From Mariniflexile sp. TRM1-10 (lineage in GTDB: Bacteria > Bacteroidota > Bacteroidia > Flavobacteriales > Flavobacteriaceae), in NCBI RefSeq assembly GCF_003425985.1, contig NZ_CP022985.1, forward strand, positions 3,270,001-3,334,000: 64,000 nucleotides of DNA, in the 5' to 3' direction. The position numbers and the translations under genes were made by a program. A model generated the notes under the pieces. That model had not been told where the DNA came from. It did no database searches and worked only from the letters and a program-made list of their open reading frames with translations. Shown here piece by piece: positions 25,326-36,321 of the stretch (position 1 is the first letter of the stretch; every line of letters starts with the position of its first letter).

Positions 25326-27329
25326 TTAAGCTTTTAGCTTTTCTATTTTTGTTTGGTATTCTTTAATCTGATCACGCAGTTTTGCAGCGGCAATAAAGTC
25401 CAGGGCTTTTGCAGCTTCTTCCATAAGTTTGCGTTTATCACGAATTTTCTTTTCTAATTCGGGTTTGGTTAAATAGGCGCTTTCGGGTTCGGCTGCTTTT
25501 AAGGCTTCCAATTCATAACTGTACGTACTAATTGAATTTTTTGTTAATGCATTATCTAAACTCTTATTTAATGCTTTTGGGCTGAGGTTGTGTTTTGTAT
25601 TATAAGCTATTTGTTTTTCACGTCTGTAATTGGTTTCATCAATTGTTTTTTGCATGCTGTTGGTAATTTTATCGGCATACATAATGGCTTTGCCGTTCAG
25701 GTTCCTAGCGGCTCTACCAACGGTTTGGGTAAGTGAACGTGCCGAACGTAAAAAACCTTCTTTATCGGCATCTAAAATAGCAACCAAAGAGACTTCGGGC
25801 AGATCCAATCCTTCACGCAATAAGTTGACACCCACCAATACATCAAACAACCCTTTACGTAAATCCTGCATGATTTCTACACGCTCCAAAGTATCTACAT
25901 CACTATGGATGTAGCGACAACGAATTTGAATTCTATCAAGGTATTTAGTCAATTCTTCCGCCATGCGTTTGGTAAGTGTGGTAACCAATGTGCGTTCGTC
26001 TTTTTCAACTCGCTGCTGGATTTCTTCAATTAAATCATCAATCTGGTTCAAGCTTGGGCGTATTTCAATAATAGGATCCAATAACCCTGTTGGCCGAATC
26101 ACTTGCTCCACATAAATACCATCCGATTTCTTTAACTCGTAATCGGCCGGGGTCGCACTCACATAAATGACCTGATTTTGAATAGCTTCAAACTCTTCAA
26201 ATTTTAAAGGTCTGTTGTCCATAGCAGCAGGCAATCTAAAGCCATATTCTACCAAGTTTTCTTTTCTACTTCGATCACCACCATACATGGCGTGCACTTG
26301 CGAAATGGTTACATGGCTTTCATCAACCACCATTAAATAATCGTCTGGAAAATAATCGAGTAAACAGAAGGGGCGTGTACCGGGCAAACGGCCATCTAAA
26401 TAGCGCGAATAGTTTTCAATACCCGAACAGTAGCCCAATTCACGAATCATTTCTAAATCGAATTCGGTGCGTTCTTTAAGACGTTTAGCTTCTAAATGTT
26501 TGCCAATTTCTACAAAATAGTCATGTTGTTTTACCAAATCGTCTTGAATTTCCTTTATGGCGCCCTGTAAAACATCGGGTGAGGTAACGAACATGTTTGC
26601 CGGATAAATAGTTAGCAAATCATATTTTTCAATGACTTGATTCGTTTGGATGTTGAACGATTCCATGTCTTCAATTTCATCACCAAAAAAGTGAATTCTA
26701 AAGGCATCATCGGCATAACTTGGGAAAATATCTACGGTATCGCCTTTTATTCTAAAGTTTCCATGATTGAATTCCCCTTCGGTACGCGAATACAAACTTT
26801 GTACTAATTGATGCAGTAATTTAGTTCTGGAAATTACTTGGTCTCTTTCTAAAGTGATGACGTTTTTTTGAAATTCGATAGGGTTTCCAATACCGTAAAT
26901 ACATGACACCGAAGCCACCACCAATACATCCCGACGGCCAGAAAGTAGCGAAGAAGTAGCACTTAAACGCATTTTTTCTATTTCTTCGTTTATAGACAAA
27001 TCCTTTTCAATGAAAACACCGGAAACAGGAATGTAAGCTTCTGGTTGGTAATAATCGTAATACGATACGAAATATTCCACCGCATTGTTTGGAAAAAACT
27101 GTTTGAACTCGGAGTATAATTGAGCTGCCAACGTTTTGTTGTGTGCTAAAACTAAGGTAGGTTTTTGCACTTCTTGAATAACATTCGCTACCGTAAAGGT
27201 TTTTCCTGAACCTGTAACCCCAAGTAGGGTTTGGTATTTTTCGTTGGAACGAATGCCTGAAACCAATTGTTTTATGGCTTCTGGTTGATCGCCTGTAGGC
27301 TTAAATCCCGATTCAATTTTAAATTTCAT
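25326..27329 (-). CDS. uvrB: Excinuclease ABC subunit B
   Basis: Damage-verifying helicase of nucleotide excision repair, working with UvrA and UvrC. Walker A is GVTGSGKTF; the DNA-clamping beta-hairpin begins YYDYYQPEAYIP; the DEAD-like box is MVVDESHVT. Helicase motifs VGVNLLREGLDLPEV and QTVGRAARN are present, as is a C-terminal UVR domain (KLMEEAAKALDFIAAAKLRD). At 667 aa it is full length. Confidence 0.97.
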   Translation of the reverse strand: MKFKIESGFKPTGDQPEAIKQLVSGIRSNEKYQTLLGVTGSGKTFTVANVIQEVQKPTLVLAHNKTLAAQLYSEFKQFFPNNAVEYFVSYYDYYQPEAYIPVSGVFIEKDLSINEEIEKMRLSATSSLLSGRRDVLVVASVSCIYGIGNPIEFQKNVITLERDQVISRTKLLHQLVQSLYSRTEGEFNHGNFRIKGDTVDIFPSYADDAFRIHFFGDEIEDMESFNIQTNQVIEKYDLLTIYPANMFVTSPDVLQGAIKEIQDDLVKQHDYFVEIGKHLEAKRLKERTEFDLEMIRELGYCSGIENYSRYLDGRLPGTRPFCLLDYFPDDYLMVVDESHVTISQVHAMYGGDRSRKENLVEYGFRLPAAMDNRPLKFEEFEAIQNQVIYVSATPADYELKKSDGIYVEQVIRPTGLLDPIIEIRPSLNQIDDLIEEIQQRVEKDERTLVTTLTKRMAEELTKYLDRIQIRCRYIHSDVDTLERVEIMQDLRKGLFDVLVGVNLLREGLDLPEVSLVAILDADKEGFLRSARSLTQTVGRAARNLNGKAIMYADKITNSMQKTIDETNYRREKQIAYNTKHNLSPKALNKSLDNALTKNSISTYSYELEALKAAEPESAYLTKPELEKKIRDKRKLMEEAAKALDFIAAAKLRDQIKEYQTKIEKLKA

Positions 27330-27422
27330 TTGTAATTTTTATTGACATTTATTTATCAGATATCATTCGCAATAGTGGTAGATATGAATAATATCAAATT
27401 TTTTCTATGCTGATTTCATTCT

Positions 27423-27638
27423 GAAGTAATTTAAACTTTTTCTTTTACCTGCAAAATTCACATTTTGCTCCCTAATTTTGACTTTTTATATTCCGTAGCG
27501 ATGCTATGCAACATAAAAAAGGCTTCATTATGAAACAGGGTCGAGCGTAAAAAATAACCCAGTGGGTTATTTTAGTGAACGAGCCAGCTGTCGTAGGGTT
27601 AAATTTTTTGCTTACAAACAAAAAGTTTAAATAACTTC
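27423..27638. repeat. Interspersed palindromic element, copy D (216 bp)
   Basis: Arms GAAGTAATTTAAACTTTTT and AAAAAGTTTAAATAACTTC (ending 27638). The end bases differ from copies A-C but still pair with each other. Inside are TATTCCGTAGCGATGCTATG and, at 27542-27588, the module CGAGCGTAAA + hairpin AATAACCC/GGGTTATT + TTAGTGAACGAGCCAGC. The remaining bases of this intergenic region (27330-27665) show nothing else. Confidence 0.8.
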
Positions 27639-27665
27639 TCTGTAAAATTAATGAAAATAAATGTG

Positions 27666-30600
27666 TTAGCGCTTTAATGTAAAGTGTCCTTTTACTTCGA
27701 AAGGATCCCCATCCTGAATAACTTTAGCAACAAACCAATAATCATCTGAAGGCATATTTTCGCCATTATACGTGCCATCCCATCCATGAGATGTTTGTGG
27801 CAAGGTTTTCAATAATTTACCATATCTGTTGTAAATATAAACAATGGTTCCTGGTAGTTGCTCGATGCCTATAATATGCCAAGTGTCGAAAGTACCATCG
27901 TTATTTGGTGTGAAAAATTTAGGAATATCTATGACTACAACTTCGGTGGTTACGTCTTCGCAACCGTTTAAATCCCTGATGGTTACTAAATGAACGCCAA
28001 ACGTAACGTTTTCAAATACATTAGATGTTTGGGGCTCGCCATCATCTAAAATAAAAACATAATCACCAACACCACTAACATCCACGGTAATACTATTTGG
28101 GTCTGCAAAATCTACCGTCGTGGTAAAGTTTATTCTGGCATCTTCCGATTCTATAACTGAAAAGAATTTAGTATAGGGACAATCCTCTGAAACCACATGT
28201 GGAGTCGTCACAGTTACCCAATAATTGCCTATTTGCGAAACATCATTTAATATAATTTGAGGTGTTGTTTCTCCGGTTGACCATTCGTAAGTGTCATCTG
28301 GGTTTCCTGTATAAGCATCAATAACCAATGGTAAGTTGTTGATACACATAGGAACAATATCGTTTATAGGTATTACAGGAAGTGGGTTTACTATGGTTGT
28401 AAATTGTGTGATATCGTAGCAGCCTGTGATGTCGTTTTCTATTCTTGCGTAAATAACTTCCCCATTAAAAGCAGCATGTAAGTTCCCTAATGCGCTAGCG
28501 CCTGTTTCGGCATTTGCTAAATCATTGTAATAGGTAATAGTATGTGCGCTTGCATCTTGTGTCCCTAATATGTCATTTGCAGTTACCGATAAATTGAATT
28601 CAAAAAAGCCATCAAAATCATCATCACAAGAAATTAAACTAGGTGTTGTATTGGCAACGGGGTTTGGGTTTATTTGTAGAACAAAATCTTGTACAATAAA
28701 ACAGCCTGTTGTATTATTAGAAACTCTTGCATAAATGGTATGATTGCTTGCTGTGTAATTGTAGGTATTTGGTAAAGGATCTGTGTTAGTATCAGCATCG
28801 TTTGGAGTGTTATGATAGGAGATTGTAACACCATTTGTATCGTTTACAATCATGCTGTTAACTAATGCTAAATCATAAGTATCACTATCATTATCACATA
28901 TTTCAATAGTACCAATAGTATTGGTTGGAGGTGGTGTGTTTACAATAAGATCTAAAGGAATAACACTATAACAGCGTGTTAAGGTGTTGGCAATTTTTAT
29001 ATAAACGGTTTTTGAACTTGAATTATAACTTGAAGGATTTGGAATTTCATTTGAATTGTCCAAGCCATCATTAGGGTTGATGTCGCTGAAATTTTCAAAG
29101 TAGTTTATGATGAGATTGCTTTGTACGCGGTCGTTTATTTCAAAATCGGCAGTTTCTAAATCAAAGGTTGTCATGCCATCATAATCCGCGTCGCATTCAA
29201 TTAAAGGAGCCGATACATTGGTAACATCGGGTGGCGCAATAATATTGATGCCTAATTCTTCAACAACAAAACATAACGAGTCGCTACTTTCGATTCTAAC
29301 AAAAAGTGTTTGTGGGTTTGTAGCGTTGGTGTATTGTGCTGGTAAAGGATTGGTGTTGCTTTCAGCTTGTTGATATGTTAAATGGAACGAAATATTTAAA
29401 TTATCGGTAGAGCCTTCGGCAATCTCATTTCGTTTTTCATCTAAATTGAAAATATCTTTACCATCGTTACTGGCATCGTCACAAACGCCATAATCCTCAA
29501 AAAGGGTGTTATAAACTGGGTTTGGAGATACTTGTAATATAAATGATGCCGTGCCAAAACAGCTAGCATCGGTTATATTTTCGACTCTAACATAAATGGT
29601 TTGCGGACTTTCAATATTTTGATAAGAGGTGTTTTTGTCAATCGGAATAGTTAAAGCAGCATCTTCAAAATAAAACACGTCTTTACCTGTTTGCCCGTTT
29701 AGTATTTCGGTATCTTTTTCAGATAATAAAAAATTTGCAATACTATCGCCATCATCTTCACAGACTTTATAATTGCTTATTTCAGGAAAATCGGGTAGTG
29801 TGTTCACTATAACTTCAAAAGATTCAATAGCGTAACAGCCTACTGGAGAAAGGGCGTCTTCAATTCTTATATAAAGTGTTTGTGTATTGGAATTGTATGC
29901 CGCTAACTGAGCATCTGGAATGGGGTTTGTACCCGAATTGGCATCCTCTAAAGATCTATGAACACTAATGTTCAAATCTGTTCTATCGGTTACTGCTTCG
30001 TCAATTTTATCGTTAAGATTGATTATTGCAAACCCATCAGGATTTCCATCATAATCATCACAGATAGGAGGAATGTCGTCTGGTTTACTTGTTGCCGGAG
30101 CTACCAATACTTCAATGTCAAAGGAGTTTACAGTATGACATCCCGTATCTATGTTTTCAATACGTGCATATAGTGTTTCTACGGGTTGTGTATTGGTGTA
30201 AAATGGTGGAAGCATATTGATATTGTCTTCGGCATCTTGTGACGTTGGGAAATAAGTAACGGTAAAATTGGTATTGTCATTTCTAATGATATCATCTAAA
30301 GAATGCAAATCGATATCTACAATACCATCATCGTCGGTATCACAATAAGGTAATGGACTTGCGGAGTTAAATAATAATATGGGGTTGACTAAAAGTGTAA
30401 TCTCAGTCATATCAGAGCAACCTGTGTCGGTATTTTCTATTCTTATGTATAATACTTTTGGACTTATTGCACTGAATAAGTCGCCTTTAGGAATGGCGTT
30501 GGTATTGGAGTCTCTATCTGCTTCAGTATGATAAAAAGTAACCTCGATAGGAAAGGGTAAATCATTTGCAATGTAAGATTCAACAGTATATAGATTAAAG

Positions 30601-32597
30601 TCCATAGTATCTGTATCAATATCATTGTTATCGCACAATGCATAATCACCCGTATCTGTTGCTGTTAATAGTAAATTGGTGTGAATTTCTAATGGCACGA
30701 TAGACGCACATCCGGTATTGTCATCTTCAACCCTAACATATATGGTCTGTTCTTCAAAGTTTGTGTTTTGGTAATTGTTAGGGTCTGTAATTGGATTGGT
30801 GCCCGTTTGGGCATCATCATCACTTTCATGAAAAGTTGTTGTAACATTGGGTAAACCAGCTTCAATATCGCTAATAATTTGTGTTAAATCGAAATTGGCA
30901 AAGCCATCATGGTCTGCATCACAAGCATCAAGGTATCTGGTATCTCTATCTACTATAGGGCTTACGGTAATATTAACTGTTAATGATGTAGTATTTACAC
31001 AGCCAGTTTGGGTGTTAATTATGCGTGGATATACTGTGTAACTATAAGGGGTAGTAGTGTTGATATATGGTGTTCCTAATGGGTTAGCTCCCGTATCGGC
31101 GTCGGCAGGCGTGTCGTGATAGGTTACGGCTAAATTACTTTGGCCATTTGTTATTTCATCATCCTTTTCGTTTAAGTACACGACAGCGTGGCCATCAGGA
31201 TCATCGTCGCTATCGCAAACTTCCAGTGGTGTGGGGTTTGTTATAATTGGTGCTTGATTAACAACCAAATCAAACGTTGTATATGAAAAACAATTGCTGT
31301 CTAAATCATCAATCCTTACATAAATGGGTTGAGGAGAAGTTGTATTGGATATAGGTGCAATAATTTCATTGGCATTACTTCTAGCTTCGGCTTCGGAGTA
31401 GTGGTAACTAAATGTGTAATTTGAAAAAGGGGTGTTGTCACGGATATTATCACTAAGTTCTGTATTTTTTGTTGAAAGGTCAAACGTTTCAATACCATCG
31501 CCACTGACATCATCGCATAAATGATAATCGGTAATCGGGGGTATAGGTTCTTCGGTGTTAAGTACAACAACAATTTCATCTTCTTCAATACAATCATTGC
31601 CGTTTAATGATACTGTTGCTTCTACTCTATAAGTGCCATTTTCAATAACATCTAAAGTTGGATTAACAGCACCTACAATTAAGTTATTATCTAGATACCA
31701 TGCGTACGATGCGTTTGGGTTTTGTATATCAGCATTTAAGGTCGCTAAACTGCCACAGGTTGTAATATCGTCGCCTAAATCCAATATGCTAAAACTATCA
31801 CCTTCTATAAAAACGGCTGAATCGGATTGAAAATCATTTTGATCGGCAATAATTAATTTAATGTGGTATTGTACGTAAGGTGTAATGGTTGCAGATGCGG
31901 TTAATACGGTAGTTCTACCATTGTAATTGGTATCGCCTAAATCGTAACCATCAAAATATTGTGCGTTTTGGGCTGGACAAATAGGCCCGTTACTTCCGTA
32001 AATTTCGTCGTGAATGGTATTTGTACTTACAGGTGTTGAGGTTCCAGGTATTACCGCTATATTTTGATAGGGATCTGTGCTACCTGTTTCTTTAATAAGA
32101 AATACAAAGCCATCGGAAAATTGACAAGGATTAATACCAAAATATTCTTCGGAAGCTAATAAATAATTAAATTGAAGCTGATTGGAAATAGAAACGATAT
32201 CAAATTCTATGGAGGTTGCATTTAAGGTGTTGGATATACCTAAAGCAGTTTCTAAATCGGTGTCTGTTCCCCAGCTTGAAGATCCTTCGCTTAGTGTGGT
32301 GGTTATTTCATTGTTACCACCAGAGGTGGCATTTCCAGTAGAAAGCATGATACCGTTTTGAAACGGAAAGTTAGAGCTACCTCTTTCAAAATACGCATAA
32401 CTTGAAAGACCACCTGAACTTCCGTTTACCGATGATGTTATGTTCGTAATGTCAACACAACTATTTCTAACCAAATTGTCTTCTATAAGTTGTTGTAAAC
32501 CAACCGTTCCATCAACTGTTATTTGTTGGGAAAGCAAGACATTACAGCTACAAATTAGTAGAAGTAAGGTAAGGTAGTTATATAGGTTTCTTTTCAC
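27666..32597 (-). CDS. Large secreted repeat protein, choice-of-anchor L domain and T9SS type B sorting domain
   Basis: 1643 residues. A signal peptide is followed by a choice-of-anchor L-like domain (about 25-270; GIMLSTGNATSGGNNEI, YLLASEEYFG). Then come about eleven repeats of some 95 residues, each opening with a CD..D.DG motif then FDL (such as ACDADHDGFANFDL and ECDADYDGMTTFDL) and ending near TIYVRIE. The C-terminus is a type B gliding-type sorting domain (FFTPNNDGTFDTWHI, IYNRYGKLL, GHFTLKR). The Asp-rich motifs may bind calcium (inference). It is probably a cell-surface adhesin and is followed upstream by a smaller relative. Confidence 0.9.
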   Translation of the reverse strand: MKRNLYNYLTLLLLICSCNVLLSQQITVDGTVGLQQLIEDNLVRNSCVDITNITSSVNGSSGGLSSYAYFERGSSNFPFQNGIMLSTGNATSGGNNEITTTLSEGSSSWGTDTDLETALGISNTLNATSIEFDIVSISNQLQFNYLLASEEYFGINPCQFSDGFVFLIKETGSTDPYQNIAVIPGTSTPVSTNTIHDEIYGSNGPICPAQNAQYFDGYDLGDTNYNGRTTVLTASATITPYVQYHIKLIIADQNDFQSDSAVFIEGDSFSILDLGDDITTCGSLATLNADIQNPNASYAWYLDNNLIVGAVNPTLDVIENGTYRVEATVSLNGNDCIEEDEIVVVLNTEEPIPPITDYHLCDDVSGDGIETFDLSTKNTELSDNIRDNTPFSNYTFSYHYSEAEARSNANEIIAPISNTTSPQPIYVRIDDLDSNCFSYTTFDLVVNQAPIITNPTPLEVCDSDDDPDGHAVVYLNEKDDEITNGQSNLAVTYHDTPADADTGANPLGTPYINTTTPYSYTVYPRIINTQTGCVNTTSLTVNITVSPIVDRDTRYLDACDADHDGFANFDLTQIISDIEAGLPNVTTTFHESDDDAQTGTNPITDPNNYQNTNFEEQTIYVRVEDDNTGCASIVPLEIHTNLLLTATDTGDYALCDNNDIDTDTMDFNLYTVESYIANDLPFPIEVTFYHTEADRDSNTNAIPKGDLFSAISPKVLYIRIENTDTGCSDMTEITLLVNPILLFNSASPLPYCDTDDDGIVDIDLHSLDDIIRNDNTNFTVTYFPTSQDAEDNINMLPPFYTNTQPVETLYARIENIDTGCHTVNSFDIEVLVAPATSKPDDIPPICDDYDGNPDGFAIINLNDKIDEAVTDRTDLNISVHRSLEDANSGTNPIPDAQLAAYNSNTQTLYIRIEDALSPVGCYAIESFEVIVNTLPDFPEISNYKVCEDDGDSIANFLLSEKDTEILNGQTGKDVFYFEDAALTIPIDKNTSYQNIESPQTIYVRVENITDASCFGTASFILQVSPNPVYNTLFEDYGVCDDASNDGKDIFNLDEKRNEIAEGSTDNLNISFHLTYQQAESNTNPLPAQYTNATNPQTLFVRIESSDSLCFVVEELGINIIAPPDVTNVSAPLIECDADYDGMTTFDLETADFEINDRVQSNLIINYFENFSDINPNDGLDNSNEIPNPSSYNSSSKTVYIKIANTLTRCYSVIPLDLIVNTPPPTNTIGTIEICDNDSDTYDLALVNSMIVNDTNGVTISYHNTPNDADTNTDPLPNTYNYTASNHTIYARVSNNTTGCFIVQDFVLQINPNPVANTTPSLISCDDDFDGFFEFNLSVTANDILGTQDASAHTITYYNDLANAETGASALGNLHAAFNGEVIYARIENDITGCYDITQFTTIVNPLPVIPINDIVPMCINNLPLVIDAYTGNPDDTYEWSTGETTPQIILNDVSQIGNYWVTVTTPHVVSEDCPYTKFFSVIESEDARINFTTTVDFADPNSITVDVSGVGDYVFILDDGEPQTSNVFENVTFGVHLVTIRDLNGCEDVTTEVVVIDIPKFFTPNNDGTFDTWHIIGIEQLPGTIVYIYNRYGKLLKTLPQTSHGWDGTYNGENMPSDDYWFVAKVIQDGDPFEVKGHFTLKR

Positions 32598-32724
32598 TTT
32601 GCTTTATTTGGGTAATAAACTTGCTAGTGTTAAGTTTATATCTTGCGAAAAGTAGATAAATTTTAGATGAAACGCAAGAAAAATAGGGTGAAATGCACTT
32701 TTTAGTTGTTTTTAGGTGAAAAGT

Positions 32725-35463
32725 TTATCGTTTTAAGGTAAAATGACTCTTAAATATCCTGCCATCTTGAAGTTTTACGGAAAACCAATAATCGTCTACA
32801 GGTAATTCGTTTCCATTGAATAAACCATTCCAACCGGCGCCTAAAGGATTTATTTCTTTAATTAATTTTCCAAATCTATCAAAAATAAGGATTTTAGTAT
32901 GGGGTTGAAACATACTAGAAACCCCATAAACTTGCCACGTGTCGTTATAGCCATCACCATTTGGAGTGAATACTTTAGGAAAACCTATTACCGACACGTT
33001 GTCCTCACTAAAACCGCAATTGTTTTTCACGTCTTTTACGTAAACAGTATAAAAGCCAGGATGTATATTTTCAAATAAATTGGTGTCTTGGTATGGAGCT
33101 ATTAGTTCTTTGTTTTCGTTGAATAGGGCGTATTGGTAAGTGCCTTCACCAGAAACAAGAACAGTAATGGTATTGTTTCGGGTGACATCTTTAACTTCAA
33201 TGTCATCAATAGTTGCAATGTTTGAAGGTTTAACAGTGATTTTTCGGTCCTTACTGCAACCATTGGCATTTGTTACAGTTACTGTGTAGATTCCAGGGGT
33301 GTTAATGTCAATTTCAGGGGTGTTTTCTCCAGTCGACCACTTGTATGTGTAATTGCTGGGAATATCGTTAATAATACCGGCTTCTAAGGTAATAGGCTGT
33401 GGGGCATAGTTTAAGCAGTACCATTTTTCTTCATCGGCTTCAATAGTTGGTAGCTTGTTTACAATCAAATTTACTTCGCTAATGCCATAACAGTTATTGT
33501 TATTTTCTACACGGGCAAAAATAGTTTGTAAATAAGGATGCTTATTATTTTTAAAAACACTATTTAAGTTATTTTGTTCTAACAAAGCATCATCATATGT
33601 TTCAAAATAAGTAATGGGAAAAGTAAAATTGTTTACTGTTTGTATTTCGCTTGTAATAGTATCCAAGTTAAAGGTGTTAATGCCATCTTCTGAACCTAAT
33701 TCATCACATAATGGTTTGGGTGTGAAGGTGTTTATTTGTGTTATGCTAACATTTAAAGTTAGCTCGGAGAAGTCGAAGCAACCCGTGTTGGTATTGATCA
33801 CTTTTACATAAACTGGAAGTGGATTGTTTGCATCAAATCCATAAGCATTTGGGGCTGGTATTTCATCCATTCTAGCGGCATCAAAATAAAAGCTAGTGGA
33901 AAGCTCTGTGTCATTACCAGTTAAATAGGCTGAAGCTTCATTTAAATTGATTCTTGTAATACCACCCATAATACCATCTTCGTCACATTGTGTTAATGTG
34001 TAATTGTATGCTACCGGATTTGGACGGAATGTTATGTTTGCTATACCTTCAAGTGTTTTATCACATTCACCAGTGTTAGGATCTATAAAAACTTCGTACA
34101 AACCGGTTTCCATAACCTTTAATTCGAAGGTGTTGTCAGGTAATGTTACGCCATTTTTTTTCCAAATATAAGTGGCTCCAGATATTTCCGGCGATTTTAA
34201 GGTGTAACTATCGCCCTCACATAAAAACAGTTCAGTAGATTTTGAATCGTTCCCAATAATATCGATTTTCTCGGAAAAAAATGATGTTATAAATGGTGGT
34301 AAGCCTTGTCGGGCATCATTACTTAATTTAAGACTGTTGTGTACATAATTACAAGCTGCACCAATATTGTTTGGTTCGTTAATAACGGATAAATACGGTA
34401 AGCCTATATTATAAGAGGTGTTCATAGCTCGGTAAATTTTTCCATTAGGACCTAATTGTAGGCCACCTCTATAGGTTTGCCTGTGGTCAATAACAAACTC
34501 GCTATTACTAATATTTGTGGCTGTCAGGTCGTATTGAAGCAATGCGCCGTATTGTGCAGCAGGGTTAAAGCCCTCCTCTTCATTTGTTTGATAGTATGTT
34601 GAGATGTATAATAATTCATTGCTTTGGGAAAATTCTACACCATAAGAAACCTGTGGTTTTTGTCCGTTAAGAGAAAAGCTGATGTTTATAGGCTTCTCAT
34701 TACTTATCACCCCTGTTTCTTTATCAAAATCGTATAAGAATAGTCCAGATGTAGCATTTGAGCTTACTAGTTTTGTACCATCGGGAGATAATTTTAAATA
34801 GCCCCTCGCATCTATAACGTTTGTTGCTTTAGAGGTAATAGGAGTGGGATTTATTCCAGTACTACTCACTTCATAAGCAAAAAAGGTGTTATAGAAATTA
34901 GCTGGATTTGTGCTATTTGGAGCAAGCGTAATAACCCAAATAGATTGGCTAACACAGTCTTTTACAACGGCGGTTACTTTTTCGGAACTAACAGGGAGTA
35001 GGTTGCTGTTTTTTGTAGTGACATTTCCTAAACCACCATTTAACGTCATGTCAACTATAGAATAATTAAAGCCAAAATTAGGGTCGTTTTCACCAACAGA
35101 TGTATCAACAGTGAAAATGTAATATATATTAGGATCGTTTGGTTTTGGAACTACAATAGCAGACTGGGTACTTGAAGGGTCTCCAAATAGACCAAACCCA
35201 TTGGCCATGGCATCATGGTTTTTGTTCCAAACAGTCACGCCATCGGTATAAAATAATAAATTACCATTGGCATCAGAAATAGTTGTACAACCTTCAGTAG
35301 TACTTAATTTTCCATTTGTCAATTCTGTAACGGTACCATTATTGTTAAAACGAATACCTGCATTATCTCCAAAATACCAATTAGCTGCCTCTTTTTGCGA
35401 AAAGCAAACAATGGTACTAAATAAAGCGAATGTTAATAATGTTTTTTTATTTATTGATAGCAT
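32725..35463 (-). CDS. Secreted protein with T9SS type B sorting domain
   Basis: 912 residues from the ATG at 35463, which gives a good signal peptide (MLSINKKTLLTFALFSTIVCFSQ). An upstream in-frame ATG at 35535 would overlap the ABC permease gene by 58 bases. The N-terminal half (NWYFGDNAGIRFNNNGTVT onward) looks like a beta-propeller, with SPDGTKLVSSNATSGLFLYD. Two CD..G..DGI-type repeats resemble those of the 1643-residue neighbour. The C-terminus is a type B sorting domain (KVFTPNGDGYNDTWQV, IFDRFGKLI, SHFTLKR). It is probably cell-surface or released. Confidence 0.88.
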   Translation of the reverse strand: MLSINKKTLLTFALFSTIVCFSQKEAANWYFGDNAGIRFNNNGTVTELTNGKLSTTEGCTTISDANGNLLFYTDGVTVWNKNHDAMANGFGLFGDPSSTQSAIVVPKPNDPNIYYIFTVDTSVGENDPNFGFNYSIVDMTLNGGLGNVTTKNSNLLPVSSEKVTAVVKDCVSQSIWVITLAPNSTNPANFYNTFFAYEVSSTGINPTPITSKATNVIDARGYLKLSPDGTKLVSSNATSGLFLYDFDKETGVISNEKPINISFSLNGQKPQVSYGVEFSQSNELLYISTYYQTNEEEGFNPAAQYGALLQYDLTATNISNSEFVIDHRQTYRGGLQLGPNGKIYRAMNTSYNIGLPYLSVINEPNNIGAACNYVHNSLKLSNDARQGLPPFITSFFSEKIDIIGNDSKSTELFLCEGDSYTLKSPEISGATYIWKKNGVTLPDNTFELKVMETGLYEVFIDPNTGECDKTLEGIANITFRPNPVAYNYTLTQCDEDGIMGGITRINLNEASAYLTGNDTELSTSFYFDAARMDEIPAPNAYGFDANNPLPVYVKVINTNTGCFDFSELTLNVSITQINTFTPKPLCDELGSEDGINTFNLDTITSEIQTVNNFTFPITYFETYDDALLEQNNLNSVFKNNKHPYLQTIFARVENNNNCYGISEVNLIVNKLPTIEADEEKWYCLNYAPQPITLEAGIINDIPSNYTYKWSTGENTPEIDINTPGIYTVTVTNANGCSKDRKITVKPSNIATIDDIEVKDVTRNNTITVLVSGEGTYQYALFNENKELIAPYQDTNLFENIHPGFYTVYVKDVKNNCGFSEDNVSVIGFPKVFTPNGDGYNDTWQVYGVSSMFQPHTKILIFDRFGKLIKEINPLGAGWNGLFNGNELPVDDYWFSVKLQDGRIFKSHFTLKR

Positions 35464-35477
35464 AGCTACCAAAGATA

Positions 35478-36302
35478 TTATAAATCCCGATTTTTTAATA
35501 ATCTGTACGACAAAAAGATAAATAAGGCTGTCCAACCCAGTACAATGGCAATTTCGTACCCATGCACCGCATAGTCGTAGGTTAAATTTGCTTTATCTGG
35601 GAATTTAGTCATGACAATGCGCTGGAAAGGTTGGTCGATGAGTTTATACATGGATTTTAATGGAAAGAAATTTTGGATTTTTTCAGCTAAATCTGTATTT
35701 AATTTCCATGCCATGAGCCCGAATAGCAACCATTCTAAAATAAAGAGAATAAATAAAAATGCCAGAGCAAAAGCAGAGCGTTTTACGAGCATACCAAAGA
35801 ATAAACACAAACTAAAAAAGCCCATGAGTTTTACAAAGTAGGCCACTAAAAAATTGGTTTCCCTTATAATTATAGAAAATTCATTATAACTAGAATAGTA
35901 CAAACCAATACAAATTGAAATTAAAAAAATCAATACTGTTGAAACCAATGAAAAGAATACAATGGTATAAAATTTAGAGAGTATAAATTCCTTCTTGCTT
36001 AACCCGTCAATGAGGTTTTGTTTTAAGGTTTTATTGCTGTATTCATTACCAATCATGCTTACGACTACAATGGCAAAAAAGAATTTGAATTGCGAAGCAA
36101 AAAAGGTTGTTAAATGCCAAATTATAGGAAAGTTGAAAATACCTAATTCTCCTAATTCTAATGTGAAAAATCCAAAAACGTTAATTTTTAAAGAAGAAAG
36201 AAGTATAACGAAAAACGGTAAAATGAATGAAATGAATATGAGTATTTTGCTTGTTCTATTAAGCAATAATTTTTGTAGTTCTAAATTTAGAAGTCGTAAC
36301 AT
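35478..36302 (-). CDS. ABC-2 type transporter permease
   Basis: 274 residues with about six hydrophobic segments (ILIFISFILPFFVILLSSL, FFSLVSTVLIFLISICIGLYY, AFALAFLFILFILEWLLFGL, IVLGWTALFIFLSYRLL). This is the size and pattern of ABC2_membrane_4 permeases. It lies 19 bases after the ATPase gene. Bacitracin- or lantibiotic-type export is possible, but the substrate is not visible. Confidence 0.85.
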   Translation of the reverse strand: MLRLLNLELQKLLLNRTSKILIFISFILPFFVILLSSLKINVFGFFTLELGELGIFNFPIIWHLTTFFASQFKFFFAIVVVSMIGNEYSNKTLKQNLIDGLSKKEFILSKFYTIVFFSLVSTVLIFLISICIGLYYSSYNEFSIIIRETNFLVAYFVKLMGFFSLCLFFGMLVKRSAFALAFLFILFILEWLLFGLMAWKLNTDLAEKIQNFFPLKSMYKLIDQPFQRIVMTKFPDKANLTYDYAVHGYEIAIVLGWTALFIFLSYRLLKNRDL

Positions 36303-36321
36303 GTGGTTGGTTTTACTAGCG

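Noticed and set aside
35464..35535. Upstream start of the 912-residue T9SS protein
   Set aside because: It overlaps the ABC permease gene and places a signal peptide in the interior; the ATG at 35463 gives a normal signal peptide.
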